Assembly: GCA_951813625.1 (NCBI GenBank)
Contig: CATOTS010000014.1
Coordinates: 1-64,000, forward strand
Source of the DNA: an uncultured Caldilineaceae bacterium
Lineage (GTDB): Bacteria > Chloroflexota > Anaerolineae > Caldilineales > Caldilineaceae
Direction: 5' to 3'
Length of the DNA: 64,000 nt
Position numbers and translations under genes: made by a program. The number at the start of each line of letters is the position of its first letter. Within the stretch, counting starts at the first letter, position 1. The notes under the pieces are model-generated. The model worked only from the letters and a program-made list of their open reading frames with translations, was not told where the DNA came from and ran no database searches. Positions 38,745 to 48,093 of the stretch are shown in pieces.

Positions 38745-40073
38745 ATGACACTACCATCCAGCAAAACAATCTGCCTCCTCGCCACAGTTATTCTGGCCCT
38801 TCTCCTCGCGGCCTGCACGCCCGCAAAGTCTCCTTCCGCCCCATCCGTGGAGGAACAGAGTGCAGCTGAAGCGAAGGCAGGGGAAGACGAACCCGTTGAC
38901 CCCATCCGCATTGGTGCCCTTGCGCCCCTCTCCGCCCCTGGCTCGGTTGTCGCCGGCGAAGCCATCAGCGATGCCATGAATATCGCGATCGATGAAATCA
39001 ATGCTGCCGGCGGCCTGCTGGGTCAGCCGGTTGAGCTTGTAATCTTCGACAGCGAGGGCCTTCCTGAGCGCGGCACGGCCGGCGCCGAACGCCTCATCAA
39101 TCAGGACAATGTCATAGCAATCGCCGGCGGTAGCCACAGCTCCGTCGGCGTAGCCGCCAAAGAGGTCGCGCACGACAACAATGTCCCCATCGTCCTGGTC
39201 AACACCTGGAACGATACGATAACCAGCGTCCAATATCCTGAAGTCTTCCGCATTGCCCCGCTGAGCTCCGAAGTCTCGGCCATCGACGTCAACTTTATGC
39301 AGTGGCTGCGCGACGACGTCGGCTTGACCCTCGAAAAAGTTGCCCTGCTGACCGAGAATACAGACTACGGCATTCCTGCCGCCGAAGACACCGCCAGGCT
39401 CTTGGCCGAAGCCGGCATCGACTCCGTCACCTTTGGCGTCGATATCGGCACCCAGGACTTTGCCGGCATCATCGAACGCATCAAGGCCGAGGAGCCCGAC
39501 CTGATCATGTCGCTCGCCACGGGCGAGGCCTCCTACAATTTCGCCCAGCAATCTGCCGACGCCGGCATCGGCCCCCAGGACATACCCACAATCTGCGACC
39601 ATGTCGCCCTTGTGAGCGACGCATTCTGGTCCAATGTGCCCGACGGCAACTACTGCTTCGTGCGCCGCATCGGCCTGCCTCCCCCGCTCTACAATGAATT
39701 CGCCCACAGCTTTTTGGAAAGCTACGAGGCCCGCACCGGGAAAGTAGGGGCCGAATCCTACGCATTTGCCGCTTATGATTCAATTCGAATCATCGCCCAG
39801 GCCGTCACCGAAGCGGCTTCCACCGATTCAGGCGCGCTCATCGCCGCCTTGGAAAATATCACCTACGAAGGAGCGCTTGGCACCATCACCTTCCCCATTA
39901 ACAGCAGCAACACACCGCAGCAGGCCGGCGTCGATCCCAAGTGGTGGCACCAGTTTCCCGACCCAGCCGTGACCATCGTCCAGTACCAGGTCGAAGGAGA
40001 AGACTCGGAGGGCGCCGCCGTCGTCTACCCCCAAACCTACCGCACCGGCGATCCCGTCCTCACCGGCCAGTAG
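38745..40073 (+). CDS. Branched-chain-type amino acid ABC transporter, substrate-binding lipoprotein (first copy)
   Basis: The 442-residue protein has a signal peptide with lipobox LLAAC, an acidic linker and a Peripla_BP_6 fold beginning PIRIGALAPLSAPGSVVAG. Conserved blocks include AIAGGSHSSVGVAAKEVA, TENTDYGIPAAEDTARLL and KWWHQFPDPAVTIVQY. It is a close paralogue of the protein at 41147, block for block. It should deliver a branched-chain or related amino acid, amide or small acid to the LivHMGF system downstream. Two nearby ATGs (38736, 38745) are possible starts. Confidence 0.88.
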   Translation: MTLPSSKTICLLATVILALLLAACTPAKSPSAPSVEEQSAAEAKAGEDEPVDPIRIGALAPLSAPGSVVAGEAISDAMNIAIDEINAAGGLLGQPVELVIFDSEGLPERGTAGAERLINQDNVIAIAGGSHSSVGVAAKEVAHDNNVPIVLVNTWNDTITSVQYPEVFRIAPLSSEVSAIDVNFMQWLRDDVGLTLEKVALLTENTDYGIPAAEDTARLLAEAGIDSVTFGVDIGTQDFAGIIERIKAEEPDLIMSLATGEASYNFAQQSADAGIGPQDIPTICDHVALVSDAFWSNVPDGNYCFVRRIGLPPPLYNEFAHSFLESYEARTGKVGAESYAFAAYDSIRIIAQAVTEAASTDSGALIAALENITYEGALGTITFPINSSNTPQQAGVDPKWWHQFPDPAVTIVQYQVEGEDSEGAAVVYPQTYRTGDPVLTGQ

Positions 40074-40258
40074 GAGCCCGCCTTCATGCGGATTCAACAT
40101 CTTCTTCTCGCCGGCGGCCCGGCGCTCCCATCTGAGGTCCCCGAAGCGCCGCTGCCGCGCCCAAATCGCCCTGTGCAACCGCACGCCTGCTTGCGGCCCC
40201 TATGCCTCGACGACAGTCAATGGCTGCTGCAACAAACCAAAGAATCCGCCAATCTCAG

Positions 40259-40980
40259 GTGCAGTCCAAAACTGGAGCACAAATACCAATACCTCGGCCA
40301 GCAATGGACTCATGGCCTGCTCACGCTCCCTTCTCCTCCAGACCGGAGGAATACGCTCTCCCAAATTCCTTTTGGACGGTCGGGCCTGCGGCCCTCCCTT
40401 GTGCGGGGGGACTCCCCCCGCAACGCCCCCCTGACACAACCAGCAGTTGCCGTTCTTCGTGAAGATTCCCGCAAATTCGTGGATAAAGCCCTTGCCCTTG
40501 ACGCTGCCGGCAACTGGCCACTGACCACTGGCCACTGCAGTTCTGGACGGTCGGCCCTTCGGCCCTCCCTTGTGCGGGGGGACTCCCCCCGCAACGCCCC
40601 CCTGACACAACCCGCAGTTTCCGTCCTTCGTGAAGATTCCCGCAAATTCGTGGATAAAGCCCTTGCTCTTGACGTTGCCGGCAACTGGCCACTGACCCCT
40701 GGCCACTGCAGTTCTGGACGGTCGGCCCTGCGGCCCTCCCTTGTGCGGGGGGACTCCCCCCGCAACGCCCCCCTGACACAACCCGCAGTTGACGTTCTTC
40801 GTTGAGATTCGCGCAAATTCGTGGATCAAGCCCTTGCCCTTGACGTTACCGGAAACTGGCCACTGACCCCTGGCCACTGCAGTTTCGGACGGCCGGGACG
40901 CAGGCCCGACACACCGCCCCGGCAGTTCCTGGGCACTGGCAACTGGCCACTGAAAACTGGAAACTAAAAACTGAAAACTG
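40259..40980 (+). repeat. Composite repeat element, copy B (leader + three units + degenerate end)
   Basis: The leader (40259-40373) is exactly 115 bp, as in copy A, beginning GGTGCAGTCCAAAA and ending near CCTTTTGGACGG. Units of exactly 171 bp follow at 40374-40544, 40545-40715 and 40716-40886, then a decayed unit to about 40980 ending in CTGGAAACTAAAAACTGAAAACTG. The same two hairpins and ACTGGCCACTG micro-repeat occur in each unit. It has the same orientation as copy A and sits between two paralogous binding-protein genes. Open frames through it are products of the period. Confidence 0.9.
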
Positions 40981-41146
40981 CCGTCCCGAACCTCTTGACT
41001 TTTCCTCAGAAGTGTTGCACAGTAGTTTCAGTACTTCAGGAACTTACAGCGAGAGGCTCCTCCACTCCTTGCACCCGAATAGTCTAACGAACGCGGGCCT
41101 GTCGGCAGCGACTGCCCAACCAACTCTCAGCCAGGAGGAAATACAA

Positions 41147-42514
41147 ATGGCAAAATCCCGAACTCTTGTCCGCATTGCGCTTTTTTTGGCGCTGCTGGCG
41201 CTCATCCTGACCGCCTGCGGAGGCCAGACAGAGACCGTCGGCGAGCCGGAGGCGGAAGCCGAACCCGCAGCCCAGGAAGAGGCTGCCCCGGCTGCCACTG
41301 AAGCCCCCGCCGAAGAAGACGACGACATGACCATGGAGCCGATCAAGATCGGCGCGCTGGCACCCCTCTCCGCGCCCGGCGCCGTCGTAGGCGGTGAAGC
41401 CATGCGCGACGCTATGCTGATCGCAGCCGACGAGCTCAACGCCCGCGGCGGCATCCTCGGCAGACCCGTCGAACTGATCATCGTCGACACCGAGGGCCTC
41501 CCGGAACGCGGCACCGCCGTCGTCGAACGGCTCATCAACCAGGACGGCGTCGTCGGCATCGGCGGCGGCTACCACAGCTCTGTGGGTGTCGCAGCCAAGG
41601 AGGTCGCTCGCGACAACGGCGTCCCCATCGTCTTTGCCGAGACCTGGAACGACACCATCACCAGCGTGCAATACGATGAGATCTTCCGCATCGCGCCTCT
41701 GAGCTCAGAAGTCTCTGCCGTCGACGTCAAGTTCATCCAGTGGCTGCGCGACGAGAACGGCATGAAGCTCGACAAGGTAGTCATTCTCACCGAGAACACC
41801 GACTACGGTATCCCCGCCGCCGAGAACACGACCGCACTCCTGGAGGGGGCCGGTATCGACTCCGTCACCTTCAGCGTTGATATCGGCACGCAGGACTTCG
41901 CCGGCATCATCGAGCGCGTCAAAGCCGAAAGCCCGGACTTGATTGTCACGCTGGCGACCGGTGAAGCCTCCTACAACTTCACCCAGCAGGCCGCCGACGC
42001 CGGTATCGGGCCCCAGGACGTCCCCACTATGTGCAACCAGGTCTCGCTCGTCAGCGACGCCTTCTGGGAAAATGTCCCTGACGGCAACAACTGCTTCGTG
42101 CGCCGCATCGGCCTGCCAGTCCAGCTATACAACGACGTTGCCCAGGCCCTCGTCGCCGAATACGCCGAGCGCACCGGCAAAGATGACATCGAGTCCTACG
42201 CCATGGCCTCCTACGACTCGATTATGCTCATCGCCCAGGCCATCGAAGACTCAGGCTCGACCGACCCGGCCGACATCATCGACGCCCTCGAAAACATCGA
42301 ACACATGGGGGCCCTGGGACCCATCACCTTCCCGGTCAATCGCGCCAATACGCCTGAACAAGCCGGCGTCGATCCCAAGTGGTGGCACCAATTCCCCGAT
42401 CCCGCCATCACAATCGTCCAGTACCAGGTGGAGGGGCAGGCTGCCGTAGACACGACCGTCGTCTACCCCTCAACCTACCAGACCGGTGACCCCGTGATCG
42501 TCGGACAAGAGTAG
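41147..42514 (+). CDS. Branched-chain-type amino acid ABC transporter, substrate-binding lipoprotein (second copy)
   Basis: The 455-residue protein has a signal peptide with lipobox LILTAC and an Ala/Glu/Pro-rich linker, then PIKIGALAPLSAPGAVVGGE and the same conserved blocks as the first copy (GGGYHSSVGVAAKEVA, TENTDYGIPAAENT, KWWHQFPDPAITIVQY). AGGAGG lies seven or so bases before the ATG at 41147, a much stronger ribosome site than the first copy has. It directly precedes livH-M-G-F and is most likely the main binding protein of that importer. Confidence 0.93.
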   Translation: MAKSRTLVRIALFLALLALILTACGGQTETVGEPEAEAEPAAQEEAAPAATEAPAEEDDDMTMEPIKIGALAPLSAPGAVVGGEAMRDAMLIAADELNARGGILGRPVELIIVDTEGLPERGTAVVERLINQDGVVGIGGGYHSSVGVAAKEVARDNGVPIVFAETWNDTITSVQYDEIFRIAPLSSEVSAVDVKFIQWLRDENGMKLDKVVILTENTDYGIPAAENTTALLEGAGIDSVTFSVDIGTQDFAGIIERVKAESPDLIVTLATGEASYNFTQQAADAGIGPQDVPTMCNQVSLVSDAFWENVPDGNNCFVRRIGLPVQLYNDVAQALVAEYAERTGKDDIESYAMASYDSIMLIAQAIEDSGSTDPADIIDALENIEHMGALGPITFPVNRANTPEQAGVDPKWWHQFPDPAITIVQYQVEGQAAVDTTVVYPSTYQTGDPVIVGQE

Positions 42515-42547
42515 CCTTCCGAAACATTGAAGGGTAGACTGAATCGG

Positions 42548-42587
42548 AAGGGCCTGCCGCCGGACCAGGTCCGGTAAGCAGGTCCTT
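42548..42587 (+). terminator. Stem-loop between binding protein and permease genes
   Basis: AAGGGCCTGC (42548-42557) pairs with GCAGGTCCTT (42578-42587) with one G-U pair, and an inner CCGGAC/GTCCGG stem closes the top. It lies 34 bp after the binding-protein stop. In ABC operons such a hairpin often allows partial termination or protects the upstream mRNA so the binding protein is made in excess; that role is inferred. There is only a CTTCCCTCT tail, not a T-run. Confidence 0.6.
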
Positions 42588-42688
42588 CCCTCTGTCTCTT
42601 CCAGTTTGCCCGCCGCCCGCCTCCGGGCCGTCGGCAGTGGCACCGGATATCAAACGCCCGTCCCTTACCCATAACTCCTCTCCGCGCC

Positions 42689-43930
42689 ATGGAAAACGCA
42701 GCAATCTTCGGCTGGGCACTCCTGTGGATTCTCTTCTGGGGCGCCCTGGGAGGCGTGGTGACCCCCCGCATCTACGCGCGTAAAGACCTGGAAATCTCCC
42801 AGGCCTCCTTCGGCGGCGCCGTCATCGGCGCAGCCCTCGGGCCCCTCAGCCTGTTCCCCCTTTGGGTCGCCACGCCCAAAATAACCAACCGGCTGATTGG
42901 AATCGGCATCGCCCTCGTCGTCGGCCTCTTCGTCGCCGCCTTCGCCCTCGCCGATCCCGATAACCTCTGCGTAGTCAACGGCAGCTTTGTCGTCTCCCAG
43001 CTTACAAACGGCATCGTCATCGGCATCATCTACGGCCTCATGGCCTTGGGCCTGACGCTGATATTCTCTATCCTGGGCGTAGTCAGCTTCGCCCACGGCG
43101 AGTTCTACATGATCGGCGGCATGGTTACCTACTTCATAACCGCCAGGTGGCTTCCCGGCGTCTCGCCTTTCATCGCCATTCTCGGCAGCTGCATCGTTAC
43201 CTTCGCCATCGGCTACGTTTTCGAGCGCCTCTTTTTGCGCCCGATGGGCAGCGGCAAAATCGAGCGCCCCACCGAATACGCCATCCTGGTCACTTTCGGT
43301 CTCGCCTTCTTCCTCCAATACTTTACCCAGGCCCTGACATCGGCCGTCCCGGTCAAAGCCCAGCGCTTCTTCCCCTTCCCGCGCACCGAGATCCCGGCCG
43401 ATTCCGGCGCTTTGCTCAGCATGACCCCAGGCAACATCACAATCCTGGACGCAATCTCAGTACCCAATCCGCGCTTCACCGCTGCCGTCCTGGCCCTCAT
43501 CATGCTCGCCGCCCTCCTCTGGTTCCTCTTCCGCACCTGGGTCGGTAAAGCCCTGCGCGCCGTCAGCCAGGACAGACAGGCCGCCGCCGTCACCGGCATC
43601 AATCCCGACACAATGAATACCCTCGCCTTCAGCCTCGGCGCCATGCTGGCCGGCCTCTCGGGGGCCTCCCTCGTCCAGGTCTTCTCCTGGCTGCCGCAGG
43701 TCGGAATTCCCGCCGCCGCCCGCTCCTTTGTTATTGTCGTGCTGGGCGGCATGGGCAGCCTGCCCGGCGCCTTCCTTGGCGGCCTCATCGTCGGCCTCGT
43801 CGAAGCCGCAGGCACCGGCTGCATTCCCGATGCCACCAGGGCGGCCTCCTATATGCCCGCCTACGGCATGGTGATCCTTACGCTTGTCCTCCTCCTCAAG
43901 CCCACCGGACTCTTTGGGCGCGAGCTATGA
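42689..43930 (+). CDS. livH: Branched-chain-type amino acid ABC transporter permease (LivH-like) with N-terminal extension
   Basis: The 413-residue permease has the LivH core from about residue 105 (QLTNGIVIGIIYGLMALGLTLIF, VVSFAHGEFYMIGG, and a late VVLGGMGSLPGAFLGGLIVG). The core is about 300 residues, the usual length. The first ~100 residues are an extra membrane segment region (three likely helices, including WALLWILFWGALGG) not found in standard LivH. The next permease starts within its stop codon (ATGA). It forms half the membrane channel of the importer. Confidence 0.9.
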   Translation: MENAAIFGWALLWILFWGALGGVVTPRIYARKDLEISQASFGGAVIGAALGPLSLFPLWVATPKITNRLIGIGIALVVGLFVAAFALADPDNLCVVNGSFVVSQLTNGIVIGIIYGLMALGLTLIFSILGVVSFAHGEFYMIGGMVTYFITARWLPGVSPFIAILGSCIVTFAIGYVFERLFLRPMGSGKIERPTEYAILVTFGLAFFLQYFTQALTSAVPVKAQRFFPFPRTEIPADSGALLSMTPGNITILDAISVPNPRFTAAVLALIMLAALLWFLFRTWVGKALRAVSQDRQAAAVTGINPDTMNTLAFSLGAMLAGLSGASLVQVFSWLPQVGIPAAARSFVIVVLGGMGSLPGAFLGGLIVGLVEAAGTGCIPDATRAASYMPAYGMVILTLVLLLKPTGLFGREL

Positions 43931-45231
43931 ACCCAAACCTCGTTTACCGGGTCTCCGGCTCGATCGCCGTCATCCTGCTGCTGGCAATCCCGCTCGCGTC
44001 CTCTGAAATGGGCGGACTCGGACCGCTCGTCCTCAGCAGCTACTTCATGCATCTCGCCATCACCGGCTTCTTCTACGCCATTCTCGCATCCAGCTGGTCG
44101 CTCCTGGCCGGGTACGCCGGGCAGTTCTCATTCGGTCACATGGCCTTTATGGCAATCGGAGGCTACGCCACAGGACTGATCGGCAAGTTCATCCGCTTTA
44201 CGACCGCGCCCTCCGAACTCTGCACCGACATCCCCCTCCCCGGCAGTTGGTGGCTCGTGATCCTCAATATCCGCCGCGTCGGCACCATCGACGAGTCCTG
44301 TCTCGACATGGCCAAAACCCAGACCCTCCCCGCCGGCACGCTCATCGTCTTTCCTCCGGTCTGGGCCAGCATCGCCATGGGGCTGGTCTTCGGCGCCATC
44401 TTTGGTCTCCTGGTAGGATGGCTTGTCCTCCGCCTGCGCAGCACCTACCTGGCCCTCTTCACCATCGGCTTCTCCGAAATCCTGCGCGCCGCCATCAGCG
44501 CCGAGATCCCTGTCACCGAAGGCCAGAGCGGACTGGAGCTCGTCCCCCTCTTCCCCGCAGGCCTGCTCGGCTTCAGCTCTACAAGCAAAATTCCCCCCTA
44601 TTACGCCATGCTGCTCCTCTTCATTCTCGCCATGGCGCTCATGTCCTGGCTGGCCTCCTCCCGCTTCGGACTCTTTATCCGCGCCATCCGCGAAGACGAG
44701 GAAGCCGCGGCCGCTCTCGGCGTCAACATCGTCCGCTTCAAGGTCCTTGTCTTTGTGATCACAAGCACCATCGCCGCCGCCGCCGGCGCCCTCCAGGCCC
44801 ACTACATCGGCATCATCACTCCAAATACCCTGATAATCCTGCAGATGTCGCTCGTCATCGCCATGGCCGTCATCGGCGGCCTCGAAAACATCTATGCGGC
44901 ATCGGTCGGCGCAATTGTCATCACCTTCGTCCTCGAGCTGCTGCGCACGAGCGTTTCCATTGGTCCAATTGAGATAGACATGACCCTCTGGCGCCTCGTT
45001 TTCTTCGGCATCCTCCTAATGCTGACGCTTCGCTTCCAGCGCAACGGCCTGCTCTTCCCCATCCTCGAACGCATCAGCCGCGGCGGCGTCGCCAAGGAGA
45101 CCGTCTCAATCAGAACGGAGACCGACGAAGAGTTCGCCGACCTCGAAGACCCGGACACGGACGGACCCGACGCGGAGTCCAGCCGCGAACAGCCAGAACG
45201 AACGGCGGACACCGAAAATGCTGAAACTTAG
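43927..45231 (+). CDS. livM: Branched-chain-type amino acid ABC transporter permease (LivM-like)
   Basis: The 434-residue protein shows LLAGYAGQFSFGHMAFMAIGGYATGL, VLRLRSTYLALFTIGFSEI, IRAIREDEEAAAALGVN (the EAA-like loop contacting the ATPases) and AVIGGLENIYAASVGAIVI, as in LivM. A Ser/Asp/Glu-rich tail of about 40 residues follows the last helix. It overlaps livH by 4 bp and livG by 14 bp, consistent with tight translational coupling. An insert of about 55 residues between the first helices is larger than usual. Confidence 0.92.
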   Translation: MNPNLVYRVSGSIAVILLLAIPLASSEMGGLGPLVLSSYFMHLAITGFFYAILASSWSLLAGYAGQFSFGHMAFMAIGGYATGLIGKFIRFTTAPSELCTDIPLPGSWWLVILNIRRVGTIDESCLDMAKTQTLPAGTLIVFPPVWASIAMGLVFGAIFGLLVGWLVLRLRSTYLALFTIGFSEILRAAISAEIPVTEGQSGLELVPLFPAGLLGFSSTSKIPPYYAMLLLFILAMALMSWLASSRFGLFIRAIREDEEAAAALGVNIVRFKVLVFVITSTIAAAAGALQAHYIGIITPNTLIILQMSLVIAMAVIGGLENIYAASVGAIVITFVLELLRTSVSIGPIEIDMTLWRLVFFGILLMLTLRFQRNGLLFPILERISRGGVAKETVSIRTETDEEFADLEDPDTDGPDAESSREQPERTADTENAET

Positions 45232-45943
45232 CGCCAACGGCATCTACAAGAATTTCGGCGGCTTGCAGGTGCTTAACAACGTCACCTTCACCGTCGAAGG
45301 ACCCGAGCTGATCGGCCTCATCGGGCCGAACGGGGCCGGCAAAACCACGCTCACCAATATTCTCGACGGCGCGCTCAAGCCCTCCAGCGGCACCGTCTAC
45401 ATGAACGGCGAGCGCATCGACACGCGGCCCCCTTACGGCGTCGCCAGGGCCGGCCTCGGCCGCACCTTCCAGGTGACGCGCGCCTTTCGCCGTATGACGG
45501 TTCTCGAGAACCTGCTCATCCCCGCCATGGCCATGAATACCACGGCCCGCCAGCGCGATTTCGAAGAAAAGGCCCAGGAAGTGCTCGAGTTCCTCACCAT
45601 CTCCCACCTGCGCAACGAGTACGCTCGCGCCCTTTCCGGCGGCCAGCAGAAGCTTCTCGAACTGGGCCGCCTGCTCATGCTCGACCCCAGCATGATCATC
45701 CTCGATGAACCCTTTGCCGGCGTCCACCCCCGCCTCATGGAGGTGATCTACCGCTACATCACCGAAACGAACGCACAGGGCAAGGCATTCATCATCATCA
45801 GCCACGACATGGACACGATCTTCACGCTCAGCCGCCGGCTGCTGGTCCTGAACTACGGCGATCTCATTGCCGACGGCGAACCCGAAGTTGTGCGCGAAGA
45901 CCCGCTGGTCAAGGCCGCCTACCTCGGCGAGGAAGAAGAGTAA
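45218..45943 (+). CDS. livG: Branched-chain-type amino acid ABC transporter ATP-binding protein (LivG-like)
   Basis: The 241-residue ATPase has Walker A GPNGAGKTT, signature ALSGGQQKLLELGR, Walker B MIILDEPFAGVHP and the His switch IISHDMD. GLGRTFQVTRAFRRMTVLEN is the characteristic LivG Q-loop region. It starts inside livM and ends one base into livF. It energises import together with LivF. Confidence 0.95.
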   Translation: MLKLSANGIYKNFGGLQVLNNVTFTVEGPELIGLIGPNGAGKTTLTNILDGALKPSSGTVYMNGERIDTRPPYGVARAGLGRTFQVTRAFRRMTVLENLLIPAMAMNTTARQRDFEEKAQEVLEFLTISHLRNEYARALSGGQQKLLELGRLLMLDPSMIILDEPFAGVHPRLMEVIYRYITETNAQGKAFIIISHDMDTIFTLSRRLLVLNYGDLIADGEPEVVREDPLVKAAYLGEEEE

Positions 45944-46647
45944 TGCTCGCAATCAACGACCTTTACGTCGGCTACTACCGCGACCTGAACATACTCCAGG
46001 GCGTCTCGCTTCAGGCTGAAGAAGGCAACATCACGACCATTCTCGGCGCCAACGGCGTTGGCAAGTCGACGATGCTCAAGGCCGTCTACGGCTTCTTGCG
46101 GCCCAACCAGGGTCAGATCACGCTCAACGAAGAAGACATAATCGACGTGCCCACCTACCAACGCATCAACATGGGCATCTCCTACATTCCCCAGCAGCCG
46201 GGCGTCTTCCGCTTCATGTCGGTCGAGGAAAACCTGGAGCTGGGCGCCTGGACCTTCAAGAACGACAAGCAACGCATCAAGCGCAAGCTGGACGAAAACT
46301 ACGCGCGCTTCCCCGCCCTCAAACCGCGCCGCAAATCCAACGCCGGCGAGCTCTCCGGCGGTATGCAGCGCATGGTCGAGATCGGGCGCACGCTCATGAC
46401 CGATCCCAAACTGATTCTCGTCGATGAACCGACCGCCGGCCTCGCCAAGCTGCTTTCCGAAGAGGTCTACCAGATGCTCGTTGACCTGCGCGACCGCGAC
46501 GGCCTGACGATCCTGCTCGTCGACCAGGAAATTCGCGAGGCCCTCAAAATCGCCGACTACGTCTACGTCCTCGAACTTGGCCGCAACAAGTTTCAGGGCC
46601 CGGCCGCAGACTTTACCGACCTCGAAAAGGCCTTCTGGGTCGGCTAG
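45943..46647 (+). CDS. livF: Branched-chain-type amino acid ABC transporter ATP-binding protein (LivF-like)
   Basis: The 234-residue ATPase has Walker A GANGVGKST, GISYIPQQPGVFRFMSVEENLELGA in the LivF Q-loop style, signature ELSGGMQRMVEIGR and Walker B LILVDEPTAGLAK. The position after the D-loop, usually His in the switch, reads VDQEIREA as in many LivF proteins. The ATG overlaps the preceding stop (TAATG). It completes the importer. Confidence 0.94.
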   Translation: MLAINDLYVGYYRDLNILQGVSLQAEEGNITTILGANGVGKSTMLKAVYGFLRPNQGQITLNEEDIIDVPTYQRINMGISYIPQQPGVFRFMSVEENLELGAWTFKNDKQRIKRKLDENYARFPALKPRRKSNAGELSGGMQRMVEIGRTLMTDPKLILVDEPTAGLAKLLSEEVYQMLVDLRDRDGLTILLVDQEIREALKIADYVYVLELGRNKFQGPAADFTDLEKAFWVG

Positions 46648-46686
46648 CCTTCCCGATTCGCGCCGCGCTACCTTCGAATTCCCTAC

Positions 46687-47979
46687 GTGACTCTCTCACT
46701 TTCTCCTTCTTTGGGCAATCAGCTGGATCAGTCGCCCACTCTTCTCATCAACGAACGCGTGCGGCAAATGTGGGATGCCGGTGAAGCGGTCTACCACCTC
46801 GGCTTCGGCGAGTCCCGCTTTCCCACACATCCAAAGCTCCTCCGCGCCCTGGCCGAGAACGCCAACTGCCGCAGCTACATGCCCGCCGCGGGCATCCCTG
46901 AGCTGCGCCGTGCAGTCGCCGACTTTCATTCCCGGCAGCTAGGCCAAAAGGTCGACGCCGAACAGGTGATCGTGGGCCCCGGCAGCAAGGCCCTTCTCTT
47001 CGCCTTCCAGATGGCAACGGCCGGCGCCACCATTCTGCCCACGCCCTCCTGGGTCAGCTACGGCCCCCAGGCCCGGCTGATCGGCCGCCCCGTCCTCAGC
47101 ATCCCCTCCAGCACCCAAGACGGGCACAGTCTGCATCCCGACAAGCTGCGAGAACTCTTGTGCCAATCCCCCCACGACCACCACCTGCTCATCCTGAACA
47201 GCCCCAACAACCCGACCGGCGCAATGCTCGAACCGGCCCTTCTCGAAGAGATCGCCGCCATCTGCCGCCGCCAAAACATACTCGTCCTCTCGGATGAGAT
47301 CTACGCCCTGACCGCCTACGGCCGCGATCACGTTTCGATCAACAGCTTCTATCCCGAAGGCACCGTCGTGCTCGGCGGCATGAGCAAGCATCTTTCCCTC
47401 GGCGGCTGGCGGCTCGGCACGGCGATCGTCCCGTCCGGCGAAACCGGCCGGCGGCTGCTTCAAGCCGTCGCCAAGATCGGCAGTGAACTCTGGTCATCGC
47501 CCTCAGCCCCGATCCAGGTTGCCGCCATAACCGCCTACGGCAACGACCCCGAACTCGCCGCTTACATCGACCGCTGCACCCGCCTCCACGCCGCCCGCAC
47601 CCGCTACCTCTGGCGCGGCCTCTCCGAACTGGATGTCCAATGCGCCGAACCGATGGGCGGCTTCTACCTCTACCCGAACTTCGATCACTGGCGCGGCCCG
47701 CTGGCAGGCAAGGGCGTCCACACCTCCAACGATCTCGCCCGCTACCTGCTGGACACCTGCAAGATAGCAACCCTTCCCGCCACCGACTTCGGCGCGCCCG
47801 AGCAGGAGCTCTCCCTCCGCCTCTCAACCAGTTACGTAGACCTGGAGACCGACGAAAAGGCCGCCAACATGATGGCCCTGGCAGACGGCCCGGTCGACGA
47901 GGAGGCGCTCATGCGCGATCATCATCCCGGCATGAAAGAGGTCCTGGCCTGCTTTCGCAGCCTTCTTTCAAGTCTTTGA
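46687..47979 (+). CDS. Aminotransferase class I/II (PLP)
   Basis: The 430-residue fold-type I enzyme has SYMPAAGIPELRRAVADF, LILNSPNNPTGAML with the Asn ligand, LVLSDEIYALTAYG and GGMSKHLSLGGWRLGTAI, where the Lys of SKH is the Schiff-base residue. Arg in LSLRLSTSY near the C-terminus should bind the substrate carboxylate. It begins with GTG 39 bp after livF and may be the first catabolic step for the imported amino acid. Substrate specificity cannot be read. Confidence 0.9.
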   Translation: MTLSLSPSLGNQLDQSPTLLINERVRQMWDAGEAVYHLGFGESRFPTHPKLLRALAENANCRSYMPAAGIPELRRAVADFHSRQLGQKVDAEQVIVGPGSKALLFAFQMATAGATILPTPSWVSYGPQARLIGRPVLSIPSSTQDGHSLHPDKLRELLCQSPHDHHLLILNSPNNPTGAMLEPALLEEIAAICRRQNILVLSDEIYALTAYGRDHVSINSFYPEGTVVLGGMSKHLSLGGWRLGTAIVPSGETGRRLLQAVAKIGSELWSSPSAPIQVAAITAYGNDPELAAYIDRCTRLHAARTRYLWRGLSELDVQCAEPMGGFYLYPNFDHWRGPLAGKGVHTSNDLARYLLDTCKIATLPATDFGAPEQELSLRLSTSYVDLETDEKAANMMALADGPVDEEALMRDHHPGMKEVLACFRSLLSSL

Positions 47980-48093
47980 CTATCTCCCCCGCCCCTTCAC
48001 AAATCTGTTCGACGGTCGTCCACACCCAGCCTCTATGCCGCTCCCGGAAACTCATCAAGCATGCATTAGCCCAGTTTATAGGGGTATCGTCCT

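Noticed and set aside
40086..40877. Plus- and minus-strand frames across repeat copy B
   Set aside because: Same cause as in copy A; no ribosome site or domain.
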